64,000 nt of DNA from Chinchilla lanigera (Eukaryota > Chordata > Mammalia > Rodentia > Chinchillidae): contig NW_004955480.1 of NCBI RefSeq assembly GCF_000276665.1, positions 9,432,297-9,496,296 of the forward strand, in the 5' to 3' direction. Of the stretch, positions 20,759-30,990 are shown piece after piece. Position numbers and translations under genes: made by a program. The notes under the pieces are model-generated. The model searched no databases, was not told where the DNA came from, and saw nothing but the letters and a program-made list of their open reading frames with translations. How positions within the stretch are numbered: position 1 is the stretch's first letter; every line of letters begins with the position of its first letter.

Positions 20759-22260
20759 AATCTTGGAATTAACCAAAAACTATTTTGGTTATATTTTAAT
20801 GGCATTCCATCTTACTAATATATTGTATTATACAACCATTGGTCCAATGTTTTTTTTTTTTTTAACATCGCATTCATTTTACAATTTGTAAACCACCTGT
20901 GAAATGGGTAAAGGTATTTCAAATATTATAATCCTAGTATTGTTAATGACTCAGCCTCTTAAAATCTCAAAAATAGTCTCAAAAACCACTTTGTTTCTTG
21001 AAATGTGAAAGCCCAATGGCTTCCCAGCAACACGAGATCTTCAAATCTGTGTGCTGAACTTCACAAGCTCCTATACCTCTCTACATGTATTCTCTCAAAA
21101 GATTTTCACAGAGATGTTTTCTAGTGCCTTCTCTAGCAGTGCATTAAAACTGTCTAAATAGATGAAGATCCCCTTCTAGATTCTAGTTGCAACAAAAATA
21201 AGCAAACTGTACACGGTCTTTGTGTGCATAGGCAGCTTTACTCACACAAGGAGAGATTCACAAACCAGTATTACAGTGGCTGTGGAATGTTAGAGCCACT
21301 TCTCCCTCTACATTGTCTCCAGTTCTCCATAACCAAAAAGTTATCACACCTGTGCTGTGCCTCCCACTTCTGATCTCATGCTCTTCCTGGTTCCTTCTGT
21401 GCCTATGCCCCCTGGGAATCCAGCAATAATCCCAAAATCTTTCTGTTTTATTCTGCATAACAACTTGGATCTCATTGTTCTGAAGTCCCCTGACAGTTTC
21501 TACATTTGTGTAAGAACATTCGTATCTAAGCAGTTGCCCACCAGCTCATTTTCTAACTAAAATTATTCCCTCCCATGACAAACTCACTTTGGAGTGATGA
21601 CTGCTGTAAGGGTGAGCATAATTGCCTTCTAAGGGGGAAGTTTCATGTTGCTTAATAGAATACATGTTATAAATTTGTTCTCTGTATTGACTCAAGGAAA
21701 AACTGGAGGAAAAGGGTACTATTGCTGTTAGGAAGCCATATATGTTCCTTCCTTATACCCTAGGGCCTTCATCTCAGACCTCTCTCATTGCTTCTCCTGT
21801 TGGACAGTTCTCAACTTTTAACTTGTTCTTTTTTGCATTTTGTTGCTATTACTACCTATCTTGCCTGTGTGGGTCCTTTCTCCATGGAGCATTTCTGGGT
21901 AATGTGAAAAGGATATATAGACTCTACCCATTCATTGTCACACCTTAAAAGAACTGAGACCATCTTCACTTTCTTACAAACATTCCCAATCGCGTAGCTA
22001 AGTATCTGGACTTCATAGTTGCAGATGGATGAAGAATGCTCAGAAAAATCACAAAGTCCTCTCTTTCTCTGACTTGCTTTAGGGAGATTTACACTGCCAT
22101 GGGCATTTCTTTTTCCTTTCTTTCCCTCAGAGTAAAATTCACTGCTCTCATTTCCTTTTTTCTAAAAACACTCATATAACTTCTCTTACAGAGCCCTTAT
22201 TTCTAGAACAGGAGTGCCAGACTACCAAAATACAACCATAGGCATCTCTAATCTCAAGCA
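20759..22260. other. Unassigned stretch
   Basis: Poly-T at 20850-20863. No repeat is called with confidence. C/T-rich stretches at 21270-21560 and 21740-22000 produce short frames without known domains. Confidence 0.35.
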
Positions 22261-22630
22261 AATATAGAGAGTTTGGTGATGAAAAGGAAATGGATTAAAA
22301 TCATGGCTGACCCAAATTATAATATTCAGCAAAATGCTTAAAACAAAATTAGCCTATATATGTTTTTCTCTCATCTGTAACATGATGGTAATTCTATAGT
22401 GTAGCAACTAATATGCAAATGAATGAATATAAAATGTTTGGTATTTATTCTTAAAAAAATCTTGGAACATCAGAAATATATCCTTCCTTTTATTATATGA
22501 CCTTGAATAAATAGCATAACTTCTCTCATTTCAACTTTCTCATCTGAAAAATGGGGATGCTAGTCTCAGCTGTGAGGATTCATAAATATGCATGTGTGTC
22601 ATTGGAAGTGTATAGCCTTAGTATTCAAAT
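22261..22630 (+). mobile_element. One or two MIR SINE fragments (sense)
   Basis: 22485-22630 reads 'atgaccttgaataaatagca', 'cttctctcatttcaacttt', 'ctcatctgaaaaatggggat', 'cagctgtgaggattcataaa', a clear MIR. 22261-22430 carries a weaker second copy ('ctctcatctgtaacatgat', 'ggtaattctatagtg'). Confidence 0.75.
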
Positions 22631-22885
22631 GAAATCTTGAGTTCTGCATCATGAATACTGAGACATTCACCTGTTTGCCACTGAGGTATTCTAGGACTTC
22701 TATGAGATATAGTGTGAGTGAAGACTCAGATGTCATTCTGGTCTTCATTCTTGAATACTCTGTGATTGAATTCTGTCAACTCCTGGACTTATTGTCCCTT
22801 GAGAGTAATATTTTCCATACTGCTGTATCAACACTTTTTTGTTAAACACCCATTTCCTTAATTTTTACTGCTCAAGATTTATGAG

Positions 22886-23270
22886 TGTCTTAAACTGCTT
22901 TCCGCTGCTATAACAAAATACCTGAGATGGGTTATTTGTAAAGAATGGATGTTTATTTGGGTTTTGATTCTCAAGACTGCAAGTCCAAAGGCATGGTGCA
23001 AGCTCTGATGAGTGTTTCTTACCACCCCATCCCATGGCAGATAGCATAACATTGCAAGTGTGAAACAGAGCAAGGATGCTAATTCTAATTTCTCTTCTTT
23101 TTCTTTTAAAGCCACTAATTTCATTATGAAGGCCCACCCTCATAACCTCATCTAACCACAATTATTTCCTCAAATCCCCACCTGAAAATGCCATTAAATA
23201 TGAATATAAGGACTAAGTGTCTAACAAGCAGACTCTTGTAGGGCACATTCAAACCTTGGCAGTAGATAGG
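22886..23270 (-). mobile_element. MaLR LTR (antisense)
   Basis: Plus-strand blocks 'gctgctataacaaaatacct', 'gagatgggttatttgtaaag', 'gatgtttatttgggttttg', 'ctcataacctcatctaacc' and 'tgccattaaatatgaatata' are the reverse complement of MLT1/MST LTRs. Frames at 22865-23161 lie wholly inside it. Confidence 0.82.
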
Positions 23271-24040
23271 TAATCAGTTTTACTAAACTTCTGTGGCAGA
23301 ACCAAAGGGATTCCATGGAACCTCGGATCTGCATCTACTGTCTGTGGATGTTTCTCAGCCTCCTATTTCTAGGTTCTGTTTCTTCCAGGACCTAGTGTTT
23401 CCTGCCAACTTGATTCCTCTTGGTTTTATTTCTGAGTTTTCTAAGTTTTCTACTTTCTTTGGGTTGATTTTTTAGAAATAAATCTGCATTGTTGTCCCTA
23501 CCACTTTTGTTTACACATACTCCTGAATGTGAATCTTCTTGCCACACGCTTTCCCCTCAGAGACATACACCCCTGACAGATTCTTTACTTTCCCTCTTCT
23601 CTGCCTTCCAACTTCTACCAAAGGAGAGGAAATTAAGCCCCATGTCTCAACTATGTCGTCTTCCTGCAGAGCAGAAGCAACTGTGGCCAATTTGGGTTTG
23701 ACCTAAGCCTCCTTTCCCACAGGCAAATCACTAAAGGATCCTATACTTAGTAGAATCTCTATGAATATCAGGAGGGGTAGGAGCAGGATGATGTAGATGA
23801 AGAGTACGGTCAGGTCAGAAGGGAAATGAATAATATCAAATAAAGGTATAATGCAAGAAAATGTAGGTTCCCAGGCTAGGGAACCATTTATTTATATACT
23901 CCTCATACTTCTGATCTAAGTACTCTTAATGCAATAAGACTAACAAAAAATCCACTGTCAGCCCTCTTCACTCTCCGCTGATGCTTAGTCCTCCCTAGGC
24001 TTCCTCTGATACATCAGCATCGGTGAGTTCAGACAGCATC
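23271..24040. other. Unassigned stretch
   Basis: No repeat recognised. Pyrimidine-rich at 23350-23640. The short plus frames (60 and 70 codons) have no known homologue that I recognise. Confidence 0.35.
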
Positions 24041-24480
24041 TTTTTCTCTTAGGTGGAGGCACAGATGCAGGATGGCAATGACTTCAGAGTGTCTATTTTA
24101 CAAACAGAAAGCTGTTTCCGTGACAGGTTGGGAGGGGGTCTTATTGGTTATGCTGACAGATCACCCTCTGCTGATCTGTTTTGTCATTCTGTTGTCTGCT
24201 GAGGATCCAACAAAATGCTGGTGAGAGATTGGTTGTAGAATTATGCTTTATGCACAAAATGTGGTAGCAAATTCTGGCCTGATGCTGTAACTGTTTGCTT
24301 GGATGGGGGCGGGAGAAAGAGCTATGCTTTTATCTGAATGAAATATGCTTTGTATCCTCCAGCTTCAGCATCCTTAACCATGATTAGATTCAGTTTGCAA
24401 CATCTTTTGTGCATTTCTGGTGGGATCTGGGGGAAAACATAAAAAGTAACTGCTATGAGTTTCTAGAAAGGCAGAGTCAG
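24041..24480. promoter_or_regulatory. Candidate conserved non-coding element
   Basis: Repeat-free, moderately GC-rich block with 'ctgacagatcaccctctgct', a GC-box-like 'ggatgggggcggg', 'aaccatgattagattcag' (GFI/PBX-like) and a repeated 'tatgctttatgc/tatgcttt' motif. It is set apart only by the absence of repeats and its motif density; conservation has not been tested. Confidence 0.2.
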
Positions 24481-25689
24481 ACTGAAGTCTAGTAAGACTA
24501 TGCTGATGTAATATCTTAGCTTATCTGTAAAGAATTAGTGCCCCAGAGAAGTGGTTCCTGACAACAGCTGTATTAACAGGAGTGGAACCATAGGAGTATA
24601 GGGAGGATGCCCATGAATAGGACTCAGAGGAGACACTTTCATGCAACAGAATCCAGCGTGACAGAAACTTCTAATCCTCGGCTCCTGTTCCTATAAGACA
24701 TAATATTCAATACCTGTGGCACAGGGATTGTTCAGAGCAATTAGACAATTGCCTAAGGCAATATACTCATTTGCTTCAATCACTGGACTTGTACACGTCT
24801 TCAGAATTATATGTGTATGCTCCCTGAAGTGTAGCAACAATTGTACTTCTTCTGTTAATTATATAATTTAGTAAAGCATTATTTCAACTACTGGCATAAA
24901 AATATAACAAGGAAGTTATTTCTTTGAAAATGTAGATGAAAAACTTGTTAAAGGTAGCTAAAGAAAAGTGCCTCATTGAATTGAGTAGAATGAAGTTCAC
25001 TTCACGACTAGAAAAATATTATGAAAACTGAAATAATCTGTGCTCAGATTAACTTACAATCACATAGACAATATCATTCCATTTAAAAGAAATGAGAATT
25101 AAAAATTGATAAGGATTAATTGTGAATGCAACTTTTTTCCAGGTAGAACTAACAGACTATCAATAGTAATATCCATGCTCAAAGACTTTGGTTCTAAACC
25201 ATTGATTGACAAACAAATACATAATTAAAATGCTAGCAACAATACAGACATACATGTATATATCATTTTTATGAGTCCCCTCCTTAGCCATTGTTTTTTA
25301 ATTGCTCATTAATCTCAGGTCTGGATTTGATGGAATTACATATCTTTGAATTTGCCAAGAATATACAAATTGTTCTAGGTGGATATATGGATACTGCAGG
25401 GAAAGGGGCTGTAAAGGGAGATAACATGGGATAAGAGGGAGAATGGAGGTTGGAGCTGTGTGGACACATTATAAGAGGGACAGCTGCACCAGGCCAGAGA
25501 GTCAGCATCCCTGAAGTCCATTTGGGGCAAGGTCTCCAGCACATGTGACAAGGAAGGCTGGCTGGCACAGCTCACAATGTGGTCCTCAGGGACTGAGGTG
25601 CCAGTTATAGTTAGTAAGGTTTAAGGGCACAGAGCAAAATAAAGACATGTACAAACAGAAATATTACAGGCATCAGCATCTAGCATAGT
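24481..25689. other. Unassigned stretch
   Basis: AT-rich at 24840-25280. 25284-25575 has two overlapping minus frames without recognised domains. No repeat called. Confidence 0.35.
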
Positions 25690-25800
25690 TCAGTATTTTG
25701 CCTCAGGTGTGACAATTATTCTTTCTGACCCTCAATTTTCTCATCTGTAGACTGTGGGTAATCAAACATCTCCTGTAGGATAATTGGAAGGGCAGAATTT
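25690..25800 (+). mobile_element. MIR SINE fragment (sense)
   Basis: 'tgaccctcaattttctcatc' and 'tgtagactgtgggtaatcaa' with 'tcctgtaggataattgg' match the MIR central domain (cctcagtttcctcatctgtaaaatggggataat, cctcatagggttgttg). Confidence 0.65.
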
Positions 25801-26024
25801 GTAATACAGTCATGTGTCACTCAACAATGGGGATAGGTTCAGGTAACTGAATACATTTGTCAATTTTCTTTTGTGTGAACACAAACCTAGATTCTGATCA
25901 GTCATTGCACATGGCCTCTTCATGAAATCCAGAGACAGAGGAAACCAAAGATATGAAAGCCGCTGCTGGTGGAATATGGCATACTGCTTTACAGTAACCT
26001 TTTTTTTTTTAGTAATTAGGGTTG

Positions 26025-26261
26025 AAGGAAGGGTAGAGGAATGGAAAAAAATTAATCAAGTTACATCATGTGGGTCAGGAATGTAGCTCAGAAGTACAGC
26101 ACTTGCCTGGCAAGCACAAGGCCCTAGGTTCAATTCCTGGTAGCAAAAAAAAAATATATATATATATACATATATACCTCATGTACAGGTACAAATTCTG
26201 CACAATGAATTTAATTGTTATGTATACCTAAACTGTACCAATAAACTTAATTAATTTAAAA
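26025..26261 (+). mobile_element. L1 3'-UTR tail inserted in the DNA transposon
   Basis: A G/A-rich start ('gaaggaagggtagagg') and an end 'ccaataaacttaattaattt' resemble the separate L1 3' end at 35400-35625. It is flanked by imperfect 11-mers aattagggttg (26014-26024) and aataagggctg (26262-26272), matching 9 of 11. The ID at 26072 sits inside it. Confidence 0.5.
26072..26150 (+). mobile_element. Diverged ID SINE
   Basis: 'aggaatgtagctcagaagta' (A box region), 'cagcacttgcctggcaagca', then 'ggttcaattcctggtagc' (B box region) and an A tail running into (TA)n. It is an older ID subfamily than the four young copies. Confidence 0.88.
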
Positions 26262-26487
26262 AATAAGGGCTGCACTCCAAACTAATGATAAAAATATAGT
26301 ACAAATAATACACAAGGCAATAACAGAGTTATTTACTACCTGTATTAAGTATTATATATAGCACAAAACTATTTGAGCTATGCTTTTATAAAACAGGGGC
26401 CCTGGTAGGTTTGTTTACACCAGCCGTGTCACAGAAACGTGAGGAGTATGTTGCAGCATGATGTTATGACGTCAACGGCTTCTGGAA

Positions 26488-26849
26488 TGTTTTGGATCTA
26501 GAATGTCCCTCGAACTCCTCATGTATTCAGAGGTGGGGATTTGGGGTCATGATGGCATCAGCAGATTCATCCACTAAGGTGTTCAGTAGCTGAATAGGAG
26601 GTGGGCTTCCAGGGGCATGACCCTGAAGGGTATATTCTTGTCTCCAGATCCTGCCTTCTCTTTCTGCTCCCTGGACTTCCCTGAATGCTGTGACATAAAT
26701 AGCTTCCCTTCCCATAAGCCCTTCTACTCTGCAGTCTCTCCTTTGGAGCCAGACAACTACGGAGTAAGAACATGAGCCAAATTAAACCTCTCCTCCTTTA
26801 AATTATGGGTGGTATTTTTTTCCCAGCAATGAGAAAGTGATTAAGACAT
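26488..26849 (+). mobile_element. MaLR LTR (ORR1-like, sense) inserted in the DNA transposon
   Basis: Starts 'tgttttggatctagaatgtc' and continues with 'cctcatgtattcagaggtgg', 'ttcttgtctccagatcctgc', 'catgagccaaattaaacctc', ending around 'agtgattaagaca'. This is the standard rodent MaLR LTR order. Just downstream, a 17-bp string beginning 'attccccaaatccat' is tandemly doubled (26861-26897), so the insertion duplication is obscured. Confidence 0.85.
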
Positions 26850-26967
26850 GTTCCCTAGACAATTCCCCAAATCCATGTGATTCCCCAAATCCATTGTAAT
26901 CTTATGGGATTATCACAATATACTTGATCTATCATTGACCAAAGTATCGTTATGCAGTGCACAGCTA

Positions 26968-27708
26968 CATACAGACCACCTATATATATATACGTAAAAT
27001 AGTTATGCAGTAAGTTTCCTCTCACCTTTCTTCCATTCATTCATTCAAAAATATTTACTGTATACTCTACTAGGAATTACCCTACCTATGAAACCTACCA
27101 CAGGAAATAAAAAGGCATATCTTATTCTCATGAAACTTCCTTCCCAGTTAGAAGACAGACTCTAAATAAATTAAAATATAATATAATGGCAATGACATTT
27201 GCTGCTAAACAAATAAAAATAGGAAAGCTTCATTATTTTATAAGGAGAGGTGGGAGTGAGGTGAGATATTAATGCACACATGCTCTATTTTTATCCTAAT
27301 TGGAATGTGACAATGGGGCAGCATAGCTTTTGCCATTAATGATATAACTAGCAATGACCCCTTTGCAGGCTATGGTACAAAACAGGAATGACTCATGGTC
27401 AGTGAGTTTCAGAAAGCTCTTATTTTAAATTATTAATAAACTACCTTTTCTCTTTTAGTTTTTCTGAGAGTTACATATGCTTGCTGTAGAAAACTCACAA
27501 CAGTGCAATAAATCCTACAGAAGTGAAAAAAGAAAGAAAAATAAAAATCATTGCAAACCCCAGCATTTAAACATAGTAAAAACTGACAGTTTTAAACTTT
27601 AGTTTTCTTATTTGGGTGACGTTTCTTTAAGAAATCTTTCAATCTGTATTCATTTCCTTGGTAATAGACCAACTCAGGCACTGATCTGAACTTTAAAGTT
27701 ACATAAGT
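26968..27708. other. Mixed stretch with ancient repeat traces
   Basis: 27030-27230 ('caaaaatatttactgtatac', 'tctcatgaaacttccttccc', 'agactctaaataaattaaaa') resembles a widespread ancient mammalian repeat whose family I cannot name. 27425-27640 also looks like old LINE debris. 27240-27420 is unassigned. Confidence 0.4.
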
Positions 27709-27994
27709 TGTATTGGGAAGCTTTCCTATTGCCGGGACAAAAAACCAAGATCTGGAACTTTTGTTTTGATCTCAGTGTCAGAGGATTCAATCCATGACTC
27801 CAAAGAAAAATCATCATGGCTCCAGGGTGTGATTGACCCACCTTCTCCAACTGGGTCCAGCCTCATAGCAGCACATTCATCAATGAAGTCCTCAATGGCT
27901 CTGTCCACTAATGACTGTTGTGCTTTCATGATTTGAGCACCTCTCCAGAAGTCTTTCAATCAAGTCAAGCTGATGACCAAAGTTAACTGGCACA
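27709..27994 (-). mobile_element. MaLR LTR (antisense, rodent type)
   Basis: Plus strand: 'tgtattgggaagctttccta', 'ccgggacaaaaaaccaagat', 'ttcatcaatgaagtcctcaa', 'caagctgatgaccaaagtta', ending 'actggcaca'. This follows the reverse complement of rodent MaLR LTRs (gctgtgacaaaataccaag..., aagttgacacccaaaattaacc). The 77-codon minus frame at 27726-27959 is inside it and is not a gene. Confidence 0.7.
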
Positions 27995-28036
27995 GAAACA
28001 TGTATGTAAGCCTATGCATGTACACACAGTCATACA

Positions 28037-29456
28037 CAGAGTCCCTAACTTATGATAGTTCAGCTTGTGACTTTTTTACCTTACAGTGCCATGAAAGTGA
28101 TATGTATTCAGTAGAAACAGTACTTCAAACTTGAATTTTGATCTTTCCCTAAGCTAGCACTATACATTGTCTTTCCATACCAGACAGTAACAGAAAGTCA
28201 GCCATGCAACCGTCAGGACAAATATTCAACACTCTTGTGCTGCCTGTGCTTTTTGGATACTGTGTTTTCTGTTTTCATATTCCATTGTGCTGTAAAATGC
28301 CCATCTCTCTCTCCTGCACCCATATGGACATCCTGTTCATCACTTTTAGTATATGTGTTGGTTTGGGGGTTATTTTGCAATGGGAAACAATACAAAACAA
28401 GACACATATTTTATGATTATTTATAATAGTCACCCAAAGAATAATATACAAGACAGTGAGGAAATCTGTCTACATACTATAGACCAAAAAATCTAGCCAA
28501 AGGCTGGAAGCCATGAAAATGTCCTTCATGAGTCAGGCTAAAGACCTAGAGCTCATAACAATGCCTCCCATGAATCCAACTGGAGGCCCAGAGCCTATAG
28601 CAATATCTCACGCAGGCCTGTTCCACGGATCTGCATTGGGAAGGCCCAAAGGTCATTGGTGAAATCTAGGAAGTCTGTGCCAGTGGGATGAAGGATCTGT
28701 GCTAGCAGACTGAGGGATCTGCACTGGAGCCAGGAAGCAATGCTCAAATAAGAACCAGAGATCCCGCAGAAGGTACCACAGCCATCCTCAGTAACAGTGA
28801 GGTCCCAAGCTCCTCCACTGGTGAAGACAGCTGAGTTCCCATTAGGAAAGCCAATGCAGCAAGCTTCTTCAAGAGACTGAGTTGTGTACTTTCTCCCTCT
28901 CTGGAGCCAGGAAGCGATGCTCAGAGTGTGAAGCAGAGCTCCCCCAAAGTGAACCAAAGCTATTCTCATTGCCAACAAGGCCCTGAGCTCCTTGGAGGAT
29001 GAAAATAGCGAAGTTCATCAGGAAAGCCAGCATGAAAACTCCTCCAACAGAACCAACAGCTCCATACAGCTTCTACCAGCTCCAAACAGCATTTCTCAGT
29101 TCCCAACAGTCTCACTTCTTCTTCTCCAGTTCTGCTTCTTAAGCTGCTTGCAACACTCCTCAGGTGAGCCTCACAGCTCGGGGTTATAAGTTGACCACCA
29201 GTGGTCAATCCACCACAGTATAGTATTCTATAATCTTACATGAGACATTCAACGCTTTATCAGAAGCAAGTTTCCATGTTAGATGATTTTGCCCAATGGC
29301 AGGATAATGTAAGTACTTTGAGCACATTTAAGGAAGGGGATACTAATCTATGATGCTGGATGGGTTTGGGGCAAAAAATGCATTTCTGCACAACCCTATT
29401 TTCAACTTCCCATAGCTTTGCTAGATCATAACCACATTGTAAGTGATGAGCCTCTG
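28037..29456. mobile_element. Tigger-type DNA transposon split by a solo LTR
   Basis: The left half begins 'cagagtccctaacttatgat' and carries 'gatatgtattcagtagaaac', 'cttgaattttgatctttccc', 'gtaacagaaagtcagccatg'. The right half resumes after the LTR with 'gatgattttgcccaatggca', 'ggataatgtaagtactttga' and ends 'attgtaagtgatgagcctctg'. The ends are inverted repeats (cagag...taacttat against cagagg...cacttac). Both halves match one non-autonomous TcMar-Tigger-like element that I recognise by sequence. There is no transposase frame. Confidence 0.85.
28354..29217. mobile_element. Solo LTR of an ERV, copy 2 of 3, with exact GTATA duplication
   Basis: An 864-bp element with ends TGTGTTGG and CCACCACA. 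It is flanked by a perfect 5-bp duplication gtata at 28349-28353 and 29218-29222. A 5-bp duplication fits ERVL/MaLR-type or some class II integrases. Two direct units start at 28727 and 28904 (177 bp apart; both open gagccaggaagc). The 127-codon minus frame at 28595-28978 lies within it. No gag/pol/env is present. Confidence 0.92.
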
Positions 29457-29815
29457 CTTTGTGACCGCCTCCCCAAATTTGTTTGCTGAAATTTAATGCT
29501 AATGAGATTATAGTAAGAAGCCAGCCTTTCAGAGGTGATTAAGTCATAAGGGCTGAACCCTCATGAATAGGATTAGTGACTTTACCAAAGAGCCACAGGC
29601 AATTGCCTAGACACCTCTGCACATTTTGCACTTTTATCCTTCTTGTCATGTGTGGACACCGTGTTCACAACTGCATCTTGGAAGCAAAGAGTGAACGCTG
29701 ACCCTCCTAGTGCCTTGATCCTGGACTTCTCAGCCTCATGAACTGTGAAAAAGAAATTCCTGTTGTCTATACATTCTTCTCTATGAGGCATCTGTTAAAG
29801 AAGCAGGAATAGATG
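29457..29815 (+). mobile_element. MaLR LTR (sense)
   Basis: 'gcctccccaaatttgtttgc', 'aggtgattaagtcataaggg', 'accctcatgaataggattag', 'tgccttgatcctggacttct', 'agcctcatgaactgtgaaaa', 'agaaattcctgttgtctat' are in the order of a MaLR LTR. It abuts the right end of the Tigger element. Confidence 0.85.
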
Positions 29816-30323
29816 AAAATGTCCCCTAGCTCCCTTACAGTTAGTCCAGGCCTCACCTACAATCTGTTTCTATGCTGGAGCTGCAACACACAAGCACAGT
29901 TCCCCAGTGCCTCTCTTTCCAAGATGGCGGATGGTACTTTACCAAGATCACAAGCCTTGTCAGTGTCAGGCAGGAGAGGAACAGCACCGTCTCACTCTGT
30001 GATGGGTAAGGCACATGAGCAGGAGATAAACCTTGTTAAGTAGAGTAGTAGTGGGTCAGTTAATGCAGGGTGGCCTGTGTGCCTGCTCACTGTGGCACTG
30101 GATGACACATCTCAGTGACTTATGGGGATGAAATAAAGTGAGGTGTGAGGTCTACAATAGAAGTTCAGTAAATACTCATTCACTGCCCATGGCATGAGAA
30201 GCTTAGCCACACCATAGACACTTTGCAGAAACTTTAGGGCCTGACAAAGGGAAAACATTGACCAGTATATCTAACTTACTCTACATTCCATCCTTTTACC
30301 AACTTGATTTGAAACATTTCATG
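29816..30323 (+). other. Unassigned, with a short MIR-like piece
   Basis: 30090-30185 ('cacatctcagtgacttatgg', 'gaagttcagtaaatactcat') resembles a MIR 3' part. The rest is unassigned. The 76-codon plus frame at 29813-30043 is not recognised. Confidence 0.4.
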
Positions 30324-30338
30324 CTCTTCCGTTTCTTC

Positions 30339-30493
30339 TTTTTTTTTTTTGTCTATTTGAGACAGGGTCTTGCTGTGAAGTCCTCTAGCTTTGAGCTCAC
30401 TTTGGAGCCCAGGCTGGTCTGGAACTTGCAATGATCCTCCTACCTCAGCCTCCCAGGTGCTGGGATTATAGACATGCACCACTGTGCCCAGCT
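30339..30493 (-). mobile_element. B1 SINE (7SL-derived, antisense)
   Basis: Plus strand: poly-T, 'tgagacagggtcttgctgtg', 'cccaggctggtctggaactt', 'cctacctcagcctcccaggt', 'gctgggattatagacatgca', 'ccactgtgcccagct', which is a complete B1 in reverse. Imperfect duplications (30324-30338 and 30494-30508, 13 of 15 matching) flank it. B1 is restricted to rodents, so this is one of the strongest taxonomic markers here. Its minus frame is a repeat artefact. Confidence 0.95.
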
Positions 30494-30888
30494 CTCTTCT
30501 GCTTCTTCAGGCAACTCCCAAATCATATTTTTTAGGTGCAGTTATTTGTCTACATTACTGGCATGGCTCCCTTTATACAACATACTATAAACAATCCTGG
30601 ATACCTAGTTTGAAAGCACAGAATGATGACTAATGCCTCTGGATTCCTTCCTTCTCTTCCCATTGCTTGCTATGTATTTTCAGTTGGTCTGCAAATATTG
30701 GGTTCTTATGATCACTGGGGATCAATTAAGAAACTGTTCCATAGGTGAAGAATTCCTTGATCTCTTTAGTGTTGTTTAATCCCTGTCAGTAGCATTCTAT
30801 CACACAAACCCATTACATTTACAGAATTCTTATGAATGTTCAAAATGAATTTATTTATATACTCACTTTTTTATTTTCTGTGTATCAC
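30494..30888. other. Unassigned sequence
   Basis: Nothing recognised apart from the flanking duplication of the B1. Confidence 0.35.
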
Positions 30889-30990
30889 CCTTCATTCACT
30901 TCTGTAAGTCTCATGAGAGCACAGATTTTTACTTCTTGGAACAATGCTTGGCATATCATATTTAGTAACATTTGTTGAATAAATGCATCG
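30889..30990 (+). mobile_element. L2 LINE 3' terminus
   Basis: 'gtaagtctcatgagagcaca', 'acaatgcttggcatatcata', 'acatttgttgaataaatgca' match the L2 3' end (gtgagctccttgagggcag..., agtgcctggcacatagta, tgtttgttgaatgaatga). Confidence 0.75.

Larger units (their letters stand above)
25807..26967. mobile_element. Ancient DNA transposon with both ends, interrupted by L1+ID and a MaLR LTR
   Basis: The left end 'cagtcatgtgtcactcaaca' and the right end 'tgaccaaagtatcgttatgc' (26937-26956), continuing to 'agtgcacagct', are degraded inverted repeats of a well-known mammalian cut-and-paste element (its ends read cagtcatgcgccgcataacgac inverted). Interior blocks also match: 'ctttacagtaacctttt' (25987-26003), 'ctaatgataaaaatatagta', 'ggtaggtttgtttacaccag', 'tgatgttatgacgtcaacgg', and 'ttgtaatcttatgggattat' (26895-26914). 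I am sure of the repeat, not of its catalogue name. No coding capacity is visible. Confidence 0.85.

Noticed and set aside
27726..27959. 77-codon acidic minus ORF as a small protein
   Set aside because: It is contained in an antisense MaLR LTR (27709-27994), with matching LTR phrases at both ends.
28595..28978. 127-codon minus ORF as a host gene
   Set aside because: It lies wholly inside the solo LTR, and related frames occur in the other two LTR copies. It is reported instead as an LTR feature.
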